DNA of 64,000 bases, taken from the NCBI GenBank assembly GCA_024228935.1, contig JAAESX010000309.1:62001-126000 (forward strand), in the 5' to 3' direction. The notes under the pieces were generated by a model. It did no database searches. It saw nothing but the letters and a program-made list of their open reading frames with translations, and was not told the DNA's origin. Positions 1 through 9,024 of this stretch are shown piece after piece. The DNA is from Pseudomonadota bacterium (GTDB taxonomy: Bacteria > Myxococcota_A > UBA796 > CAJQPC01). Every line of letters starts with the position of its first letter. Position 1 is the stretch's first letter. The translations under genes and the position numbers were made by a program.

Positions 1-2162
1 GGCGGCCCCGTTGTCCAGGTCGTCGTAGGAGATGGTGCGGTCGTTGGAGAAGTCGGCGCCGTCGCTGGCGAGCGGACCGAGGCTGGATGCGCGTCCCACG
101 ATGACCGCGCGGTCCTTGCCCAGGCGGTTCATCACGTTGTCGCGGCGGAGCCTGTAGAACCGCAGGGCCAGATCATCCGTGCCGTCGCCGTCCAGATCGC
201 CGATGTCGATGGCGTCGAACTCAGTGGCTTCGACGGTGATGCCGGGCAGCTGGAGCAGGCTGGCGCCATCCCAGACGACCTCGCCGAAGCTCGTCGTACC
301 GGCGGTGGCGTCGACCCTGGCGAGCACAGGCCAGGCGATGCCCTCGCCGGCAGCATCCATCGCCCCGACCGGGACGGCCAGATCGCTGCAGTCGGCCTCG
401 CCCGAGGTCGAGAGCACCACGGCGCCGGCCGTATTCGTGGACCAGTCCTGGGACGTGCCCGGGACGAAGACCGTCGCGAAGCCACACTCGGTGCCGGTGT
501 CCCAGGGGACCACCGCGACGAGATCGTCGGTCACCGCGTCGTCGGTCAGCGCGTCGACCGTCTCGACGCCGGTCATGTCCGCCAGGTCGAGGTACTGGCT
601 GCCCGCCTCGGAGCCCGGCGTGAGCGGACGCCGCGAGTTCGGTCCTCGACGGACCATCACGGCCAGCGAGCTGAGGCCGAACGTGGCCATCGGGTGCTGC
701 ACCGAGCCGTAGATCCCACCCTCGCCGTCGAACTCGCCGCCACCGATGCGCCCGACGCCGGACAGGGTCAGGGTGGACTCGCCCTTGGTGGGCAGCTCGT
801 CCAGGGCGACGCGCGCGACGTCGAACGAGACGTTCTCGACCGTGCCGTCGCCGTCCTCGTCGCCGTCCTCGTCGCCGTCCTCGTCGGTGTACGTCGTGAA
901 GGAGATCGTCATCCCGCTCGGGGTCGAGCCGACCCGCCCGTAGAAGTCGTCCTCCTTCTCCATGACCACCTTCTCGGGGATCTGGAAGTCGTCGCCGGTC
1001 TTCAGGTCGCCAGAGTCGACCGTGCCGACGCCCTGGGTGCCGTCGGACTTCACGGTCGCGAGGACCATCGAGCCGTCGTGGCCCGAGCCGAACAGGACCA
1101 GCGTGTCGTCGACCTGGGCCGCGGAGAGCGGGCCGGCGACGTCGAGCTCGAGGCCTTCGCCCAGCTCCTTGCCTTCTCGGTCGAACACCTGGACCTGACC
1201 GTCGATGGCCGCCGCGACGAAGTCGGCGGTGTCGACGAGCGGAATGCCGCGGGGGTCCTCACCTCGCCAGTCCAGGCTCGTGAGCTGGACCGCGCCCTGG
1301 TCGCCGACCAGGCGCTCGTAGTCCCAGATGGTGATAGCGCGGTCCTTGTGGTGCAGGCGCTCGGAGAAGACGCGGCCGCAGAACCCGGTCTGCTTGGAGT
1401 CGGACTCCTTGTCCGGTGTGTAGGTGTCGGCACCGGGCTCGAAGATCACGCCGGTCGTGTCGAGCCCGATGAGCTCGTCGTGGTCGGGCGCCTCGTCCAG
1501 GAAGCTCGAGCCGGTGCCCTCGCCCATCCAAGTGGTGGCCCAGGTGGCGTGGCGGCCCTGGGCGAGCTGGCTCACCACCACCGCGACGTTGCCGGCGCTG
1601 TCGGCGCCCACCGTGATGCTCCCGTGGTTCATGTGGCCGGAGCTGTCGAGGCCGTGTCCGTCGTCGAACCGCCACCGGCCGACCAGGCCCGCGGGGGGGG
1701 CTGGGCGATCTTCTGCAGCCCGCCGTCGCTCGAGAAGTGACCGACCAGGAACTGAAGCGCGCCCTCGGCGTCCACCGCGGCCACGAGCAGCTCGTCGGTG
1801 CCGTCTCCGTTCAGATCCGAGGTGGTCGTGGAGATCGCCAGGACGTCGCCGATGCCTTCGAACTCGACCTCGCTGTACTCGTTGCCCGTGGCGGGGTCGA
1901 AGCTGCGCGCCATCAGGTCGCCGGTGCCGCCGAACACCACCAGCTCGCTGCCGCGCTTCGTGGTCACCATCACCGAGGCCTCCGGGTGGATGGTCGTCCA
2001 CTCGGTCGAGGCCGTCCAGCTGCTCGACAGGGTCGTGCTGTCCTTCCAGGTCGCGCCCCAGAAGACGGTGCTGCCGTCCTTCTCGTGGGTGCCGACCCCG
2101 GCGGCGGTCAGGGCGTCGATCCGAACCCTTCCTGGATCTGTCTTCCGGATAGGACGGGGCAT
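1..2162 (-). CDS. FG-GAP/VCBS-repeat protein, C-terminus cut by window edge, one frameshift
   Basis: Probably an extracytoplasmic beta-propeller protein of the integrin-alpha/VCBS class. Calcium-loop motifs are visible, such as SDLNGDGTDELLVAAVD near the N-terminus and IGDLDGDGTDDLALRFYR near the window edge, with an acidic DEDGDEDGDEDGDG stretch encoded around 839-890. The N-terminal 150 or so codons (start at 2162) and the rest (about 1690 down to 1) lie in different frames. The switch falls in a run of eight G at 1693-1700, and adding one base joins the frames without a stop. The C-terminus continues beyond base 1. No signal peptide is seen at this start, so the true N-terminus may differ. 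The start codon overlaps that of the divergent gene at 2161. Ligand and role are unknown. Confidence 0.75.
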
Positions 2163-3288
2163 GGTCCAGCTCGGCTCCCGCGCGCTCTTCCCCCAGCTCC
2201 AGGCACGGGCCTACTGCAACCACGCGGCCGTGTCGCCGGCCTCGACTCGGGTGATGCGTGCTGTCACCGGTGTCCTGGCCGAGTACGCCCAGCACGGCCT
2301 GGACGCCATCTTCCCGTTCTTCGAGCAGCGCGAGTCCCTGAAGGACGACCTGCGCACGCTCCTGGGCGTCGAGGGCCCCATCGCCATCACGGCGTCCACG
2401 AACCGGGGCCTCTCGGATGCCGCCCTGAGCCTTCCGTGGCAGCCCGGCGACCGGGTCCTGCTCTTCGAGGGCGAGTTTCCGGCCAACGTGACGCCGTGGG
2501 TCCAGGCGGCGAAGGCCTTCGGCGCCGAGGTCACGTTCCTCTCGCTCGACGCGACGCTCCCCGAGCTGCTCGAGGAGGCGAGGCGAGAGCTGGCCAAGGG
2601 CAAGGTCCGGGTGCTCGCCGTGAGCGCGGTCCAGTTCCAGACGGGGCGCCGGATGCCCATCGATCAGCTCGCCGATCTGTGTCACCAGCACGGCGCGCTC
2701 ATCGCGGTCGACGCCATCCAGGCCGTGGGCGTCGTGCCGTTCTCGGGCGCGAAGCTCGACCTCATCGCCGGTGGCGCCCACAAGTGGCTCATGGGGATGG
2801 AGGGCGTCGGCTACCTGTGGGCCCGTCCCGGACTCGAGCTGGTCCCGCGGGTGAGTGGCTGGCTGTCGCATGCCGAGCCCGTCGACTTCCTGATGGAGGG
2901 CGCCGGCAAGCTCCGGTACGACAAGCCGATCCGCTCGGAGATCGACTTCCTGGAGATCGGCTCGACGAACGTCGCCGGCTGTGTCGCGCTCCAGGCCGCC
3001 ATCGCGCCCATCCTCGAGCTCGGCGTCCCGGCCATCTTCGAGCACGTGCAGGCCTGGCACGACCGGGTCGAGCCGGCGCTGGTCGAGCGGGGGTTCACCT
3101 CGCTGCGTCGTGGCCCGGGCGAGCGCTCGGGGACCCTGACGGTGTCGCACCCCGACGCGATGGAGCTCGGCATCCAGCTGAACGAGGCCGGCGTCGCCTG
3201 TACGACCCCCGACGGCGTGCTCCGCCTGGCTCCCCACTGGCCGAACGCGCTGGACGAGGTCGATGTGCTGACGGCCGCGCTCTCATGA
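2161..3288 (+). CDS. Aminotransferase class V-fold PLP-dependent protein
   Basis: 375 residues, a fold-type I PLP enzyme of the class V (cysteine desulfurase / isopenicillin N epimerase-like) group. The PLP-binding Asp and partner are in LIAVDAIQAVG (D184, Q187). The Schiff-base lysine is K208 in GGAHKWLMG, and a YCNHAAVSP start element sits at 18-26. The start ATG at 2161 follows AGGA with good spacing, and the protein begins at the usual place for the family. The stop overlaps the start of the AarF-like gene by ATGA, so the two are co-transcribed. The substrate cannot be told from sequence; a desulfurase role is possible, but the active-site Cys loop is not obvious. Confidence 0.82.
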   Translation: MVQLGSRALFPQLQARAYCNHAAVSPASTRVMRAVTGVLAEYAQHGLDAIFPFFEQRESLKDDLRTLLGVEGPIAITASTNRGLSDAALSLPWQPGDRVLLFEGEFPANVTPWVQAAKAFGAEVTFLSLDATLPELLEEARRELAKGKVRVLAVSAVQFQTGRRMPIDQLADLCHQHGALIAVDAIQAVGVVPFSGAKLDLIAGGAHKWLMGMEGVGYLWARPGLELVPRVSGWLSHAEPVDFLMEGAGKLRYDKPIRSEIDFLEIGSTNVAGCVALQAAIAPILELGVPAIFEHVQAWHDRVEPALVERGFTSLRRGPGERSGTLTVSHPDAMELGIQLNEAGVACTTPDGVLRLAPHWPNALDEVDVLTAALS

Positions 3289-4562
3289 AGAAGGGGCGGT
3301 TCTCGCGCATCGCCCAGCTCGGCGGCATGGCTGTCGGCGTGGGTGCGGATCTGGCCCGGACGGCGGTCGCGGACACCTTCCACCGCCAGGCGGCGAAGCG
3401 ACTCGCTCGTGTGCTCGGCGAGATGAAGGGGCTGCCGCTCAAGATGGGCCAGCTGCTCTCGTACATCGACGACATGATCCCGCCCGAGCAGCGCGAGACG
3501 TACCGCGAGATCCTGGGCGAGCTGCAGGCCAGCACCGTCACGTTTCCGTTCGAGGAGATGGAGGCTGTCGTCGTCGAGCAGCTCGGGGCCCCGACCGACG
3601 AGCTCTTCGACGACTTCGACCGCGAGCCGCTGGCCGCCGCCAGCATCGGCCAAGTCTACGCCGCCACGTTCGAGGGCCGGCCTGTGGTCGTGAAGGTCCA
3701 GTACCCGGGGGTCGCCGAGGCGCTCGAGTCCGACCTCGCCAACGTCGGCTCGCTGGTCTCCGCCATGAATGCCGTGCTGCCGGGCACTGACATGACGCCC
3801 TTCGTCGAGGACGTCACGGCCCGCATCGCCGAGGAGCTGGAGTACGAGCGCGAGGCCGCCTGGCAGGAGCGCTTCCGAGGCTGGTGGGCGGACGACCCGG
3901 ATGTGGTGCTGCCCGCCGTCGTCCGGGAGCGCAGCGCTGACCGGGTGCTGACGAGCGAGCGCATCGACGCGATGACCTGGGACGAGATGCTCAGGAGCAC
4001 CGACCGGGCCCAGCGGAGCCGGTACGGGCTCGTCATCTGGCGGTTCGTCTTCGGCTCGCTGCACCACCACCAGGCGTTCAACGCGGACCCGCACCCGGGC
4101 AACTACCTGTTCCTGCCGGACGGCCGGGTGGCGTTCCTGGACTTCGGCTGTGTCCAGAGCTTCGACCGCGACGTGACCGACGGGATGGCGGCCGTGCGCC
4201 GCGCCATCATGGCGGGCATTGGAAGCGAGCAGCTGCGCATGCTGGCGACCCGCCACATGGGCATCGAGGGCATGCACCCGTCGGCGTGGACGATCTTCGA
4301 GGAGTACCTGCGGCTGACCATGGAGCCGGTGGCGGGGCCCCAGCCGTTCCGGTTCTCGCGGGCGTACACCGAGTCCCTGATGCGCGACGCGATGTCGGCG
4401 AAGCAGCGCATGGCCACCATCGCGTTGCGTCATGGGCTGCCGGTGCTCAAGACGCCCGGCATGGTGTTCATGGGCCGAATCAATGTCGGCCTGGCCTCGA
4501 TCCTGGCGACACTGGGGACCGAGGCGGACTGGCGCTCCGAGATCGAGCGGCTGGGCATCTGA
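3285..4562 (+). CDS. AarF/UbiB (ABC1) family atypical kinase
   Basis: 425 residues with the hallmarks of the ABC1/UbiB kinase-like family, which supports coenzyme Q and isoprenoid lipid metabolism. The KxGQ motif is K53-MGQ56, the Ala-rich loop AAASIGQ is at 117-123, the nucleotide-binding Lys is K137 (VVVKVQYPG), the ExD-type region EELEYE is at 183-188, the catalytic loop ADPHPGNYLF is at 267-276, and a DFG (286-288) follows. All key residues are present. It overlaps the upstream aminotransferase by four bases. Family members act at membranes, and a stretch of small and hydrophobic residues at 10-28 fits this. Substrate not assignable. Confidence 0.88.
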   Translation: MKKGRFSRIAQLGGMAVGVGADLARTAVADTFHRQAAKRLARVLGEMKGLPLKMGQLLSYIDDMIPPEQRETYREILGELQASTVTFPFEEMEAVVVEQLGAPTDELFDDFDREPLAAASIGQVYAATFEGRPVVVKVQYPGVAEALESDLANVGSLVSAMNAVLPGTDMTPFVEDVTARIAEELEYEREAAWQERFRGWWADDPDVVLPAVVRERSADRVLTSERIDAMTWDEMLRSTDRAQRSRYGLVIWRFVFGSLHHHQAFNADPHPGNYLFLPDGRVAFLDFGCVQSFDRDVTDGMAAVRRAIMAGIGSEQLRMLATRHMGIEGMHPSAWTIFEEYLRLTMEPVAGPQPFRFSRAYTESLMRDAMSAKQRMATIALRHGLPVLKTPGMVFMGRINVGLASILATLGTEADWRSEIERLGI

Positions 4563-4581
4563 TGTCGGCCAGTCCGGCTGA

Positions 4582-4587
4582 TAGGGT
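4582..4587 (+). promoter_or_regulatory. TAGGGT box six bases before GTG (putative leaderless -10)
   Basis: TAGGGT ends six bases before the GTG at 4594, so transcription would begin at or next to the start codon. Its TAG is also an in-frame stop, which rules out a longer N-terminus for the lipoprotein. The same arrangement recurs at several other genes in the window. Confidence 0.45.
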
Positions 4588-4593
4588 GCCTTC

Positions 4594-6072
4594 GTGCTGA
4601 CACTCCTCTCCTTGTTCGCCGTCACTGCCTGTGACATCGGTCCCGCCTACCCCGATGGCCCCAAGGTGGCGCTCGTCGGAATCGACGGTGGAGACTGGGA
4701 CATCCTCGACCCGATGATCGAGCGCGGGCACCTGCCCAACCTCGCCAAGGTCCGGCACGACGGCTGCTCCGCTCGCCTGATCATCGACAGCGCGCAGTCG
4801 CCCAACAGCTGGACGAGCATCGCCACCGGGCACCACCCGGAAGAGCACGGCATCCAGCAGGACAACAGCGGCGTCGGCGGCTCGTTCGGCGCCGGCCAGG
4901 ACAAGGTCAAGAAGCACCGAGTCTGGGACATGACGTCGCGCTGGGGCCGCAGCGCTCTGGTCATCAACTACTGGATCACGGCCCCGGCCTACGCCATCAA
5001 CGGCGTGATGCTGGCGCGCGAGGGGGACTCGACGTTCCCTCCGGGCGTCGACGCCAAGCGCGGCATGGACATCGAGCCGAAGGTCCACGCCGAGCACATC
5101 CGGCGCATGGGCGTGGGGCTGCTGCGCTCGGGCTCGATGCAGCTCCAGATGGGCAACAACCCCGACTTCGACCTGATCGTCCTGCCGTTCTACGGCCACG
5201 ACCAGTCGCTCCACATGCTGTATTCCGAGTGGGCTGCGGCCCAGGATCCCAAGGCGCTCGAGGGCGTCGACGAGGCCCGCCTGGCCCAGATCCAGACCGG
5301 CTTCGAGATCGTCGAGGAGACGGCGCGGCTGGGCGACACGATGCTCGGCTGGGCCATGGACTACGTCGGGGACGACGGGTACATCGTGCTGTTCTCCGAC
5401 CACGGGCACACGCAGGCGAGCCCCAACGAGCGCCGCGTGGCGCTGAACCGCTCGCTGCTGGACGGCCAGCGAGGGACCATCGAGAACGGCGACGTGAAGA
5501 TGGGCTCGGTGACGGTCAAGGTCACCCACACGTTCTGGAAGCCCTCGCCCAACCCGCTGAACTACCGGATGCGGGTCCCGGTGCTCAAGTTCACGGGGGA
5601 CGACGACGGCGCGGTGAAGGCCTCGCTCCTGGCCAGGAAGACCTCGGACGGCGTGCAGATCTTCGAGGAGAGCGGCGCCGGCCTGAAGGCCACACAGGCC
5701 GTCGTGGACATCTGCGACACGACCCTCGGCAAGTACGAGGGCGCCGAGTTCTCGTGCTTCGTGAACTCGGGCTCACATGGCCTCGAGGACCTGGGCATCT
5801 TCGGCGTGTATGGGCCGGGGGTCGTCGCGGGCGAGACCACGGTGGACGTCGAGACGGTGGACGTCACGCCCACCGCGCTCTGGCTGATGAACCTCCCGAC
5901 CGGCGAGGATCTGGCGGGCTCGCCGATCACGCCGTGCCTCTCGGCGCCGCACGAAGTCCTCACCATCCCGACCTACGAGAACGGCAACATGCCGTGGACG
6001 ACACAGCCGCCCGAGTTCGGGGACGACGTCGAACTGCAGGAGTGGCTGAAGTCCATGGGGTACATGGATTGA
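4594..6072 (+). CDS. Alkaline phosphatase superfamily (type I phosphodiesterase-like) lipoprotein
   Basis: 492 residues. GTG start fixed by an in-frame TAG three codons upstream. A very short export signal ends in the lipobox VTAC (C13). The mature protein has metal-ligand motifs of the type I phosphodiesterase / nucleotide pyrophosphatase group: GIDGGDW near residue 28, the nucleophile region PNSWTSIATGHHP near 70, FYGHDQS near 198, SDHGHTQ near 268 and SGSHGLED near 393. It is predicted to hydrolyse a phosphate or sulfate (di)ester in the periplasm or at the outer membrane. Substrate unknown. It follows AarF by 31 bases but has its own promoter-like box. Confidence 0.83.
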   Translation: MLTLLSLFAVTACDIGPAYPDGPKVALVGIDGGDWDILDPMIERGHLPNLAKVRHDGCSARLIIDSAQSPNSWTSIATGHHPEEHGIQQDNSGVGGSFGAGQDKVKKHRVWDMTSRWGRSALVINYWITAPAYAINGVMLAREGDSTFPPGVDAKRGMDIEPKVHAEHIRRMGVGLLRSGSMQLQMGNNPDFDLIVLPFYGHDQSLHMLYSEWAAAQDPKALEGVDEARLAQIQTGFEIVEETARLGDTMLGWAMDYVGDDGYIVLFSDHGHTQASPNERRVALNRSLLDGQRGTIENGDVKMGSVTVKVTHTFWKPSPNPLNYRMRVPVLKFTGDDDGAVKASLLARKTSDGVQIFEESGAGLKATQAVVDICDTTLGKYEGAEFSCFVNSGSHGLEDLGIFGVYGPGVVAGETTVDVETVDVTPTALWLMNLPTGEDLAGSPITPCLSAPHEVLTIPTYENGNMPWTTQPPEFGDDVELQEWLKSMGYMD

Positions 6073-6127
6073 AGGTGTCAGGCCCCGGCGGCTCACGCGT
6101 TAGACGGGTCCACTTCCGAGGTCCCTG

Positions 6128-6511
6128 ATGCGTGCACTCCTGATGTTCGCGCTCATCTTCCTGACGGGCTGCGCAACCAAGTACGGTCCCCTTTCCGGCA
6201 AGGGGGGCTACGTCGAGCTCCCGAACGGCAAGGACACCTTCGACGTCAGCTTCAGCGGCAACGGCATGGTCCCCCCCGACCTGCTCGAGGCTTACCTGCT
6301 GTACCGCTGCGCCGAGGTCGCCGAGTCGTACGACTACGACTTCATCATCATCGAGGACCGCGGGACCGAGCCGAAGACCGGCGACACGATCCTCCCGCAG
6401 TACGTCTACGCGACCATCCAGCTCTCGGAGAAGGAGCCTCGCTCCACCCGCGACGACTGGTACGAGGCCGAGAAGCTCATGGACCAGCTCGACGACTACG
6501 TCGACCCGTGA
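6128..6511 (+). CDS. Small lipoprotein, CC0125/CC1285-like
   Basis: 127 residues with a charged signal (MRALL) and the lipobox LTGC (C15). The core VSFSGNG followed by RCAEVAESYDYDFIIIED matches the pattern of the CC0125/CC1285 lipoprotein family: a beta strand with xGNG, then a helix with xRxAELxxxxGYDYFxI. Function of that family is unknown. A weak AGG lies upstream, with a TTAGAC box about 22 bases before the ATG. The next gene overlaps its stop by GTGA, so the two form an operon. Confidence 0.75.
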   Translation: MRALLMFALIFLTGCATKYGPLSGKGGYVELPNGKDTFDVSFSGNGMVPPDLLEAYLLYRCAEVAESYDYDFIIIEDRGTEPKTGDTILPQYVYATIQLSEKEPRSTRDDWYEAEKLMDQLDDYVDP

Positions 6512-7164
6512 ACGTCGTCCTGACGGGCTCGGGCCGGGGAATCGGTCTCGAGCTCGCCCGTCAGCTCCACGCAGCGGGCCACACGGTCATCGCCGGCTGT
6601 CGCAATCCTGGTGACGAGCTGCTCGCGCTCGGCGTGACCGTCGTCCAGGGCGTCGAGGTGACCTCGGACGAAGGCATCGGTCGGCTCCTCGAGGCGAGCC
6701 CGGACCGGGTCGATCTGCTGCTCAACAACGCCGGCGTCTTGCAGCGCAACACGCTCGCCGAGCTCGACCTGGACTCGATCCGCCTGCAGTTCGAGGTCAA
6801 CGCCCTGGCCCCGGTTCGGGTGACCCGAGCGTTCCTGGGGCGCCTGGAGCGCGGCTCGAAGGTCGCCATCGTGACCTCGCGCATGGGCTCGATCGCCGAC
6901 AACACCAGCGGCGGCCACTACGGCTACCGGATGAGCAAGGCCGCCGCGAACATGGGCGGCAAGTCGCTCGCGAACGACCTTGGACCCAGGGGCGTCGCGG
7001 TGGTCATGCTGCACCCGGGCTTCGTGAAGACCGCGATGACCGGCTTCAACGGGAACTGGGGACCGGCCGAGGCCGCCGCGGGACTGCTCGCCCGCATCGA
7101 GGAGCTCACGCCGTCGACGAGCGGAGGCTTCTGGCACGCTGAAGGACCGCAGCTGCCGTGGTGA
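6508..7164 (+). CDS. Short-chain dehydrogenase/reductase (SDR)
   Basis: 218 residues. The Rossmann NAD(P) motif TGSGRGIG is at 6-13, NNAG at 73-76, and the catalytic Ser is in IVTSRMGS with Y140-x3-K144. This is a classical SDR of the C-factor/CsgA-like short subgroup; in myxobacteria such proteins include CsgA, but the sequence does not allow that assignment. GTG start overlaps the lipoprotein stop. The last 59 bases overlap the convergent YdcF gene. Substrate unknown. Confidence 0.88.
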   Translation: MNVVLTGSGRGIGLELARQLHAAGHTVIAGCRNPGDELLALGVTVVQGVEVTSDEGIGRLLEASPDRVDLLLNNAGVLQRNTLAELDLDSIRLQFEVNALAPVRVTRAFLGRLERGSKVAIVTSRMGSIADNTSGGHYGYRMSKAAANMGGKSLANDLGPRGVAVVMLHPGFVKTAMTGFNGNWGPAEAAAGLLARIEELTPSTSGGFWHAEGPQLPW

Positions 7165-7618
7165 GCACGCGGATGACCTGCTCGCGGGCCACGTGCTTGC
7201 GGTGGCCGGGGCCGCGGACTCCGTAGACCTGGACCTCGTCGAAGTGCTCGAGGAACAGGGCGCGGGCGCGGGGCAGGTGGAAGGCGTCGCTGACGACGAC
7301 GACGCGGCGCAGCTCCAACCGGGCGGTGAAACGGGCGTTCTCGCGCGTGCTGCGGCTCTCGACCTCGAGCTGGATCGCCGGCGAGGGGACCCCGAGCGTG
7401 ACGGCCAGATCGCGCATGGCGTGGGCCTCGACGCCGTGTCGCCCCGGGCCCCCGCTCATCACGATCACCTCGGCCACGCCTTGGTCGTAGAGGTGGACGG
7501 CCCCTCGGACTCGCCGCTCCAGGGCAGGCGAGGGGACGCCGCCAGCGCGCACGGGACAGCCGAGCACCACGATGGCCTGGGTCGGTAGGATGTCGGCCAC
7601 TTCTTCGGAGGATCCCAT
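7106..7618 (-). CDS. YdcF family (DUF218) protein
   Basis: 170 residues with the YdcF/SanA fold: AIVVLGCPV strand near the N-terminus, then VIVMSGGPGRHG, an E-x-x-S-x-x-T-x-x-N helix (EVESRSTRENA), and VVVVSDAFHLPRA. No transmembrane segment is seen. Family members bind S-adenosylmethionine or act in envelope metabolism; the role here is open. The ATG at 7618 overlaps the divergent PEBP start; a GTG at 7600 is a reasonable alternative. The 3' end overlaps the SDR gene. Confidence 0.75.
   Translation of the reverse strand: MGSSEEVADILPTQAIVVLGCPVRAGGVPSPALERRVRGAVHLYDQGVAEVIVMSGGPGRHGVEAHAMRDLAVTLGVPSPAIQLEVESRSTRENARFTARLELRRVVVVSDAFHLPRARALFLEHFDEVQVYGVRGPGHRKHVAREQVIRVLTTAAAVLQRARSLRSSTA
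7586..7591 (+). promoter_or_regulatory. TAGGAT -10-like box upstream of PEBP gene
   Basis: TAGGAT lies 25 bases before the ATG at 7617, and a GGAGG ribosome-binding site (7607-7611) sits between them. This is the leadered layout, in contrast to the six-base leaderless layout seen elsewhere. Confidence 0.35.
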
Positions 7619-8237
7619 GGAGATTCGCAGTGACAGCTTCGCCGATGGCGAGCGGATGGACGAGCGGCTGGCGCTCGGGAAGCACGCCGACGTCGGGCAC
7701 TTCACGTTCTCGGACAACCGGAACCCGCACCTGGCGTGGTCGGGCGCCCCGGCTCGGACGAAGAGCTTCGTCCTCATCTGCCACGACCCGGACGTGCCGA
7801 GCGTCGGCGACGACGTGAACCAGGAGGGGAAGACGGTGCCGGTGGACCTGCCGCGGGTCGACTTCTTCCACTGGGTCCTGGTCGACGTGCCGGCGGGGAC
7901 CTCGGAGATCGCGGAGGGCAGCCACGCCGATGGCGTCACCGTCGGTGGAAAGACCCCGGGCGCCGCAGCGGTCGGTGTCCAGGGCGTCAACGACTACACC
8001 TCGTGGTTCGCGGGCAACCCCGACATGGGCGGCGACTACGGCGGGTACGACGGCCCCGGTCCGCCCTGGAACGACCTGCGGCTGCACCACTACGTGTTCA
8101 CGATCTACGCGCTGGACGTCGAGTCGGTGGGGCTCTCGGGTTCGTTCACCGGCGGGGATGCGCGCGTGGCCATCGAGGGGCACGTGCTCGGGCAGGCCGC
8201 CATCACGGGGAGCTACGCGATCAACCCGGACGTCTAG
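7617..8237 (+). CDS. YbhB/YbcL family Raf kinase inhibitor-like (PEBP) protein
   Basis: 206 residues of the phosphatidylethanolamine-binding protein family. Conserved anion-site elements are present: CHDPDVP near residue 60, FFHWVL near 83, YGGYDGPGPPW near 140 and HHYVFTIYAL near 157. No signal peptide, so it is predicted cytoplasmic. A GGAGG sits five bases before the ATG. The gene is convergent with 8234-9021, and the two stop codons share a CTAG. Bacterial members have no settled function. Confidence 0.9.
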   Translation: MEIRSDSFADGERMDERLALGKHADVGHFTFSDNRNPHLAWSGAPARTKSFVLICHDPDVPSVGDDVNQEGKTVPVDLPRVDFFHWVLVDVPAGTSEIAEGSHADGVTVGGKTPGAAAVGVQGVNDYTSWFAGNPDMGGDYGGYDGPGPPWNDLRLHHYVFTIYALDVESVGLSGSFTGGDARVAIEGHVLGQAAITGSYAINPDV

Positions 8238-9021
8238 GGGCCCTTCACGCGCGAGCGCGACACTGTGCTGCGCCTTTGGGGGTCGACGACAATCTCGGGA
8301 TCGGTGCTGTCGGTCGGGACCGCGAGCCGCCCTGTACCACCGTCGAGAACGAGCAGGTGCGTGGCGCCGTCGACCTCGATGGGGACCCGGCCCCGTCCCT
8401 CGGCGTCCGCCGTCCCGCTGAGGCTCAGCACGCCGTCCGACAGCGATGCCTCGACGGTCAGCTTGCCGATGGGCGCGCCGTTCTGGACCTCGCTCTCGTA
8501 CCAGAGCTGCAGGTCGTCGCCGGTGGACTCGGACAGCGCGTCGAGGAACGTGTCGCGGGTGGGGCCTCCGCGTCGAGCACGGCCACCAGGGCGGCCTCGA
8601 GCGCGTCCCGGCCGTACTGCTCCTCGAGGTCCGCGAACAGGTCGAGCCCGCGGTCGTAGTCGTGGCGCCCCGTGACCAGGCCGCCGTGGCTGTCTCGCAC
8701 GAACTCACGCGCGGTCGTGCAGGCGCCTGGGTGCATGGTCTCGATCTGGACGCAGGCGGCGTGTTCAGCCGCGCTCTCGATGATCCACCAGTCCTCGGTG
8801 GGAAGGCCCGGCTCGATCTCCTTGCCACCGTTCGACGCCAGCCGGGCGACGTCCGCGTTGGGAGAGGCCGTCCACGTCAGCTTGCCGCGCCCGTGGAACC
8901 AGCGGTCGATGTCGTCGCCATCGGCCTTGTCGTCGGCCCACGAACTCCCCTCGACGACCAGGCCCGGCGCGAGCTCGACGACCTCTCCGGCGTGCGCGAG
9001 TCCCAGCCACCACAACCCCAT
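8234..9021 (-). CDS. Secreted protein resembling the end of M1-type peptidases, frameshifted
   Basis: Starts at 9021 with the short signal MGLWWLGLAHA, cleaved before GE. The region HDYDRGLDLFADLEEQYG followed by a helix and LSESTGDDLQLWYES looks like the C-terminal part of M1-family aminopeptidase catalytic domains, but there is no HExxH, so it is not an active enzyme as read. The frame breaks near 8561-8564 (GGGG); one extra G joins the two parts into about 262 residues ending at 8234. No stop occurs in the joined frame. Probably one gene with a sequence error, though a recent pseudogene is possible. It lies three bases after the TPR-like gene and may share its transcript. Confidence 0.6.
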
Positions 9022-9024
9022 CCC

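Noticed and set aside
839..890. Short GTCGCCGTCCTC direct repeats as a regulatory array
   Set aside because: They encode the acidic DEDGDG stretch of the VCBS protein.
1693..1700. Programmed ribosomal frameshift in the VCBS gene
   Set aside because: A run of eight G (C on the sense strand) lacks a typical slippery heptamer and stimulatory structure; error or phase variation is simpler.
2811..4637. 608-codon open frame on the minus strand
   Set aside because: Antisense to the aminotransferase and AarF genes, whose frames carry family motifs; its own translation is low-complexity Arg/Ala/His/Asp text typical of shadow frames in GC-rich DNA.
6508..7164. csgA (C-signal) assignment for the SDR
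   Set aside because: Length and fold fit, but many SDRs look alike and nothing in the context supports developmental signalling.
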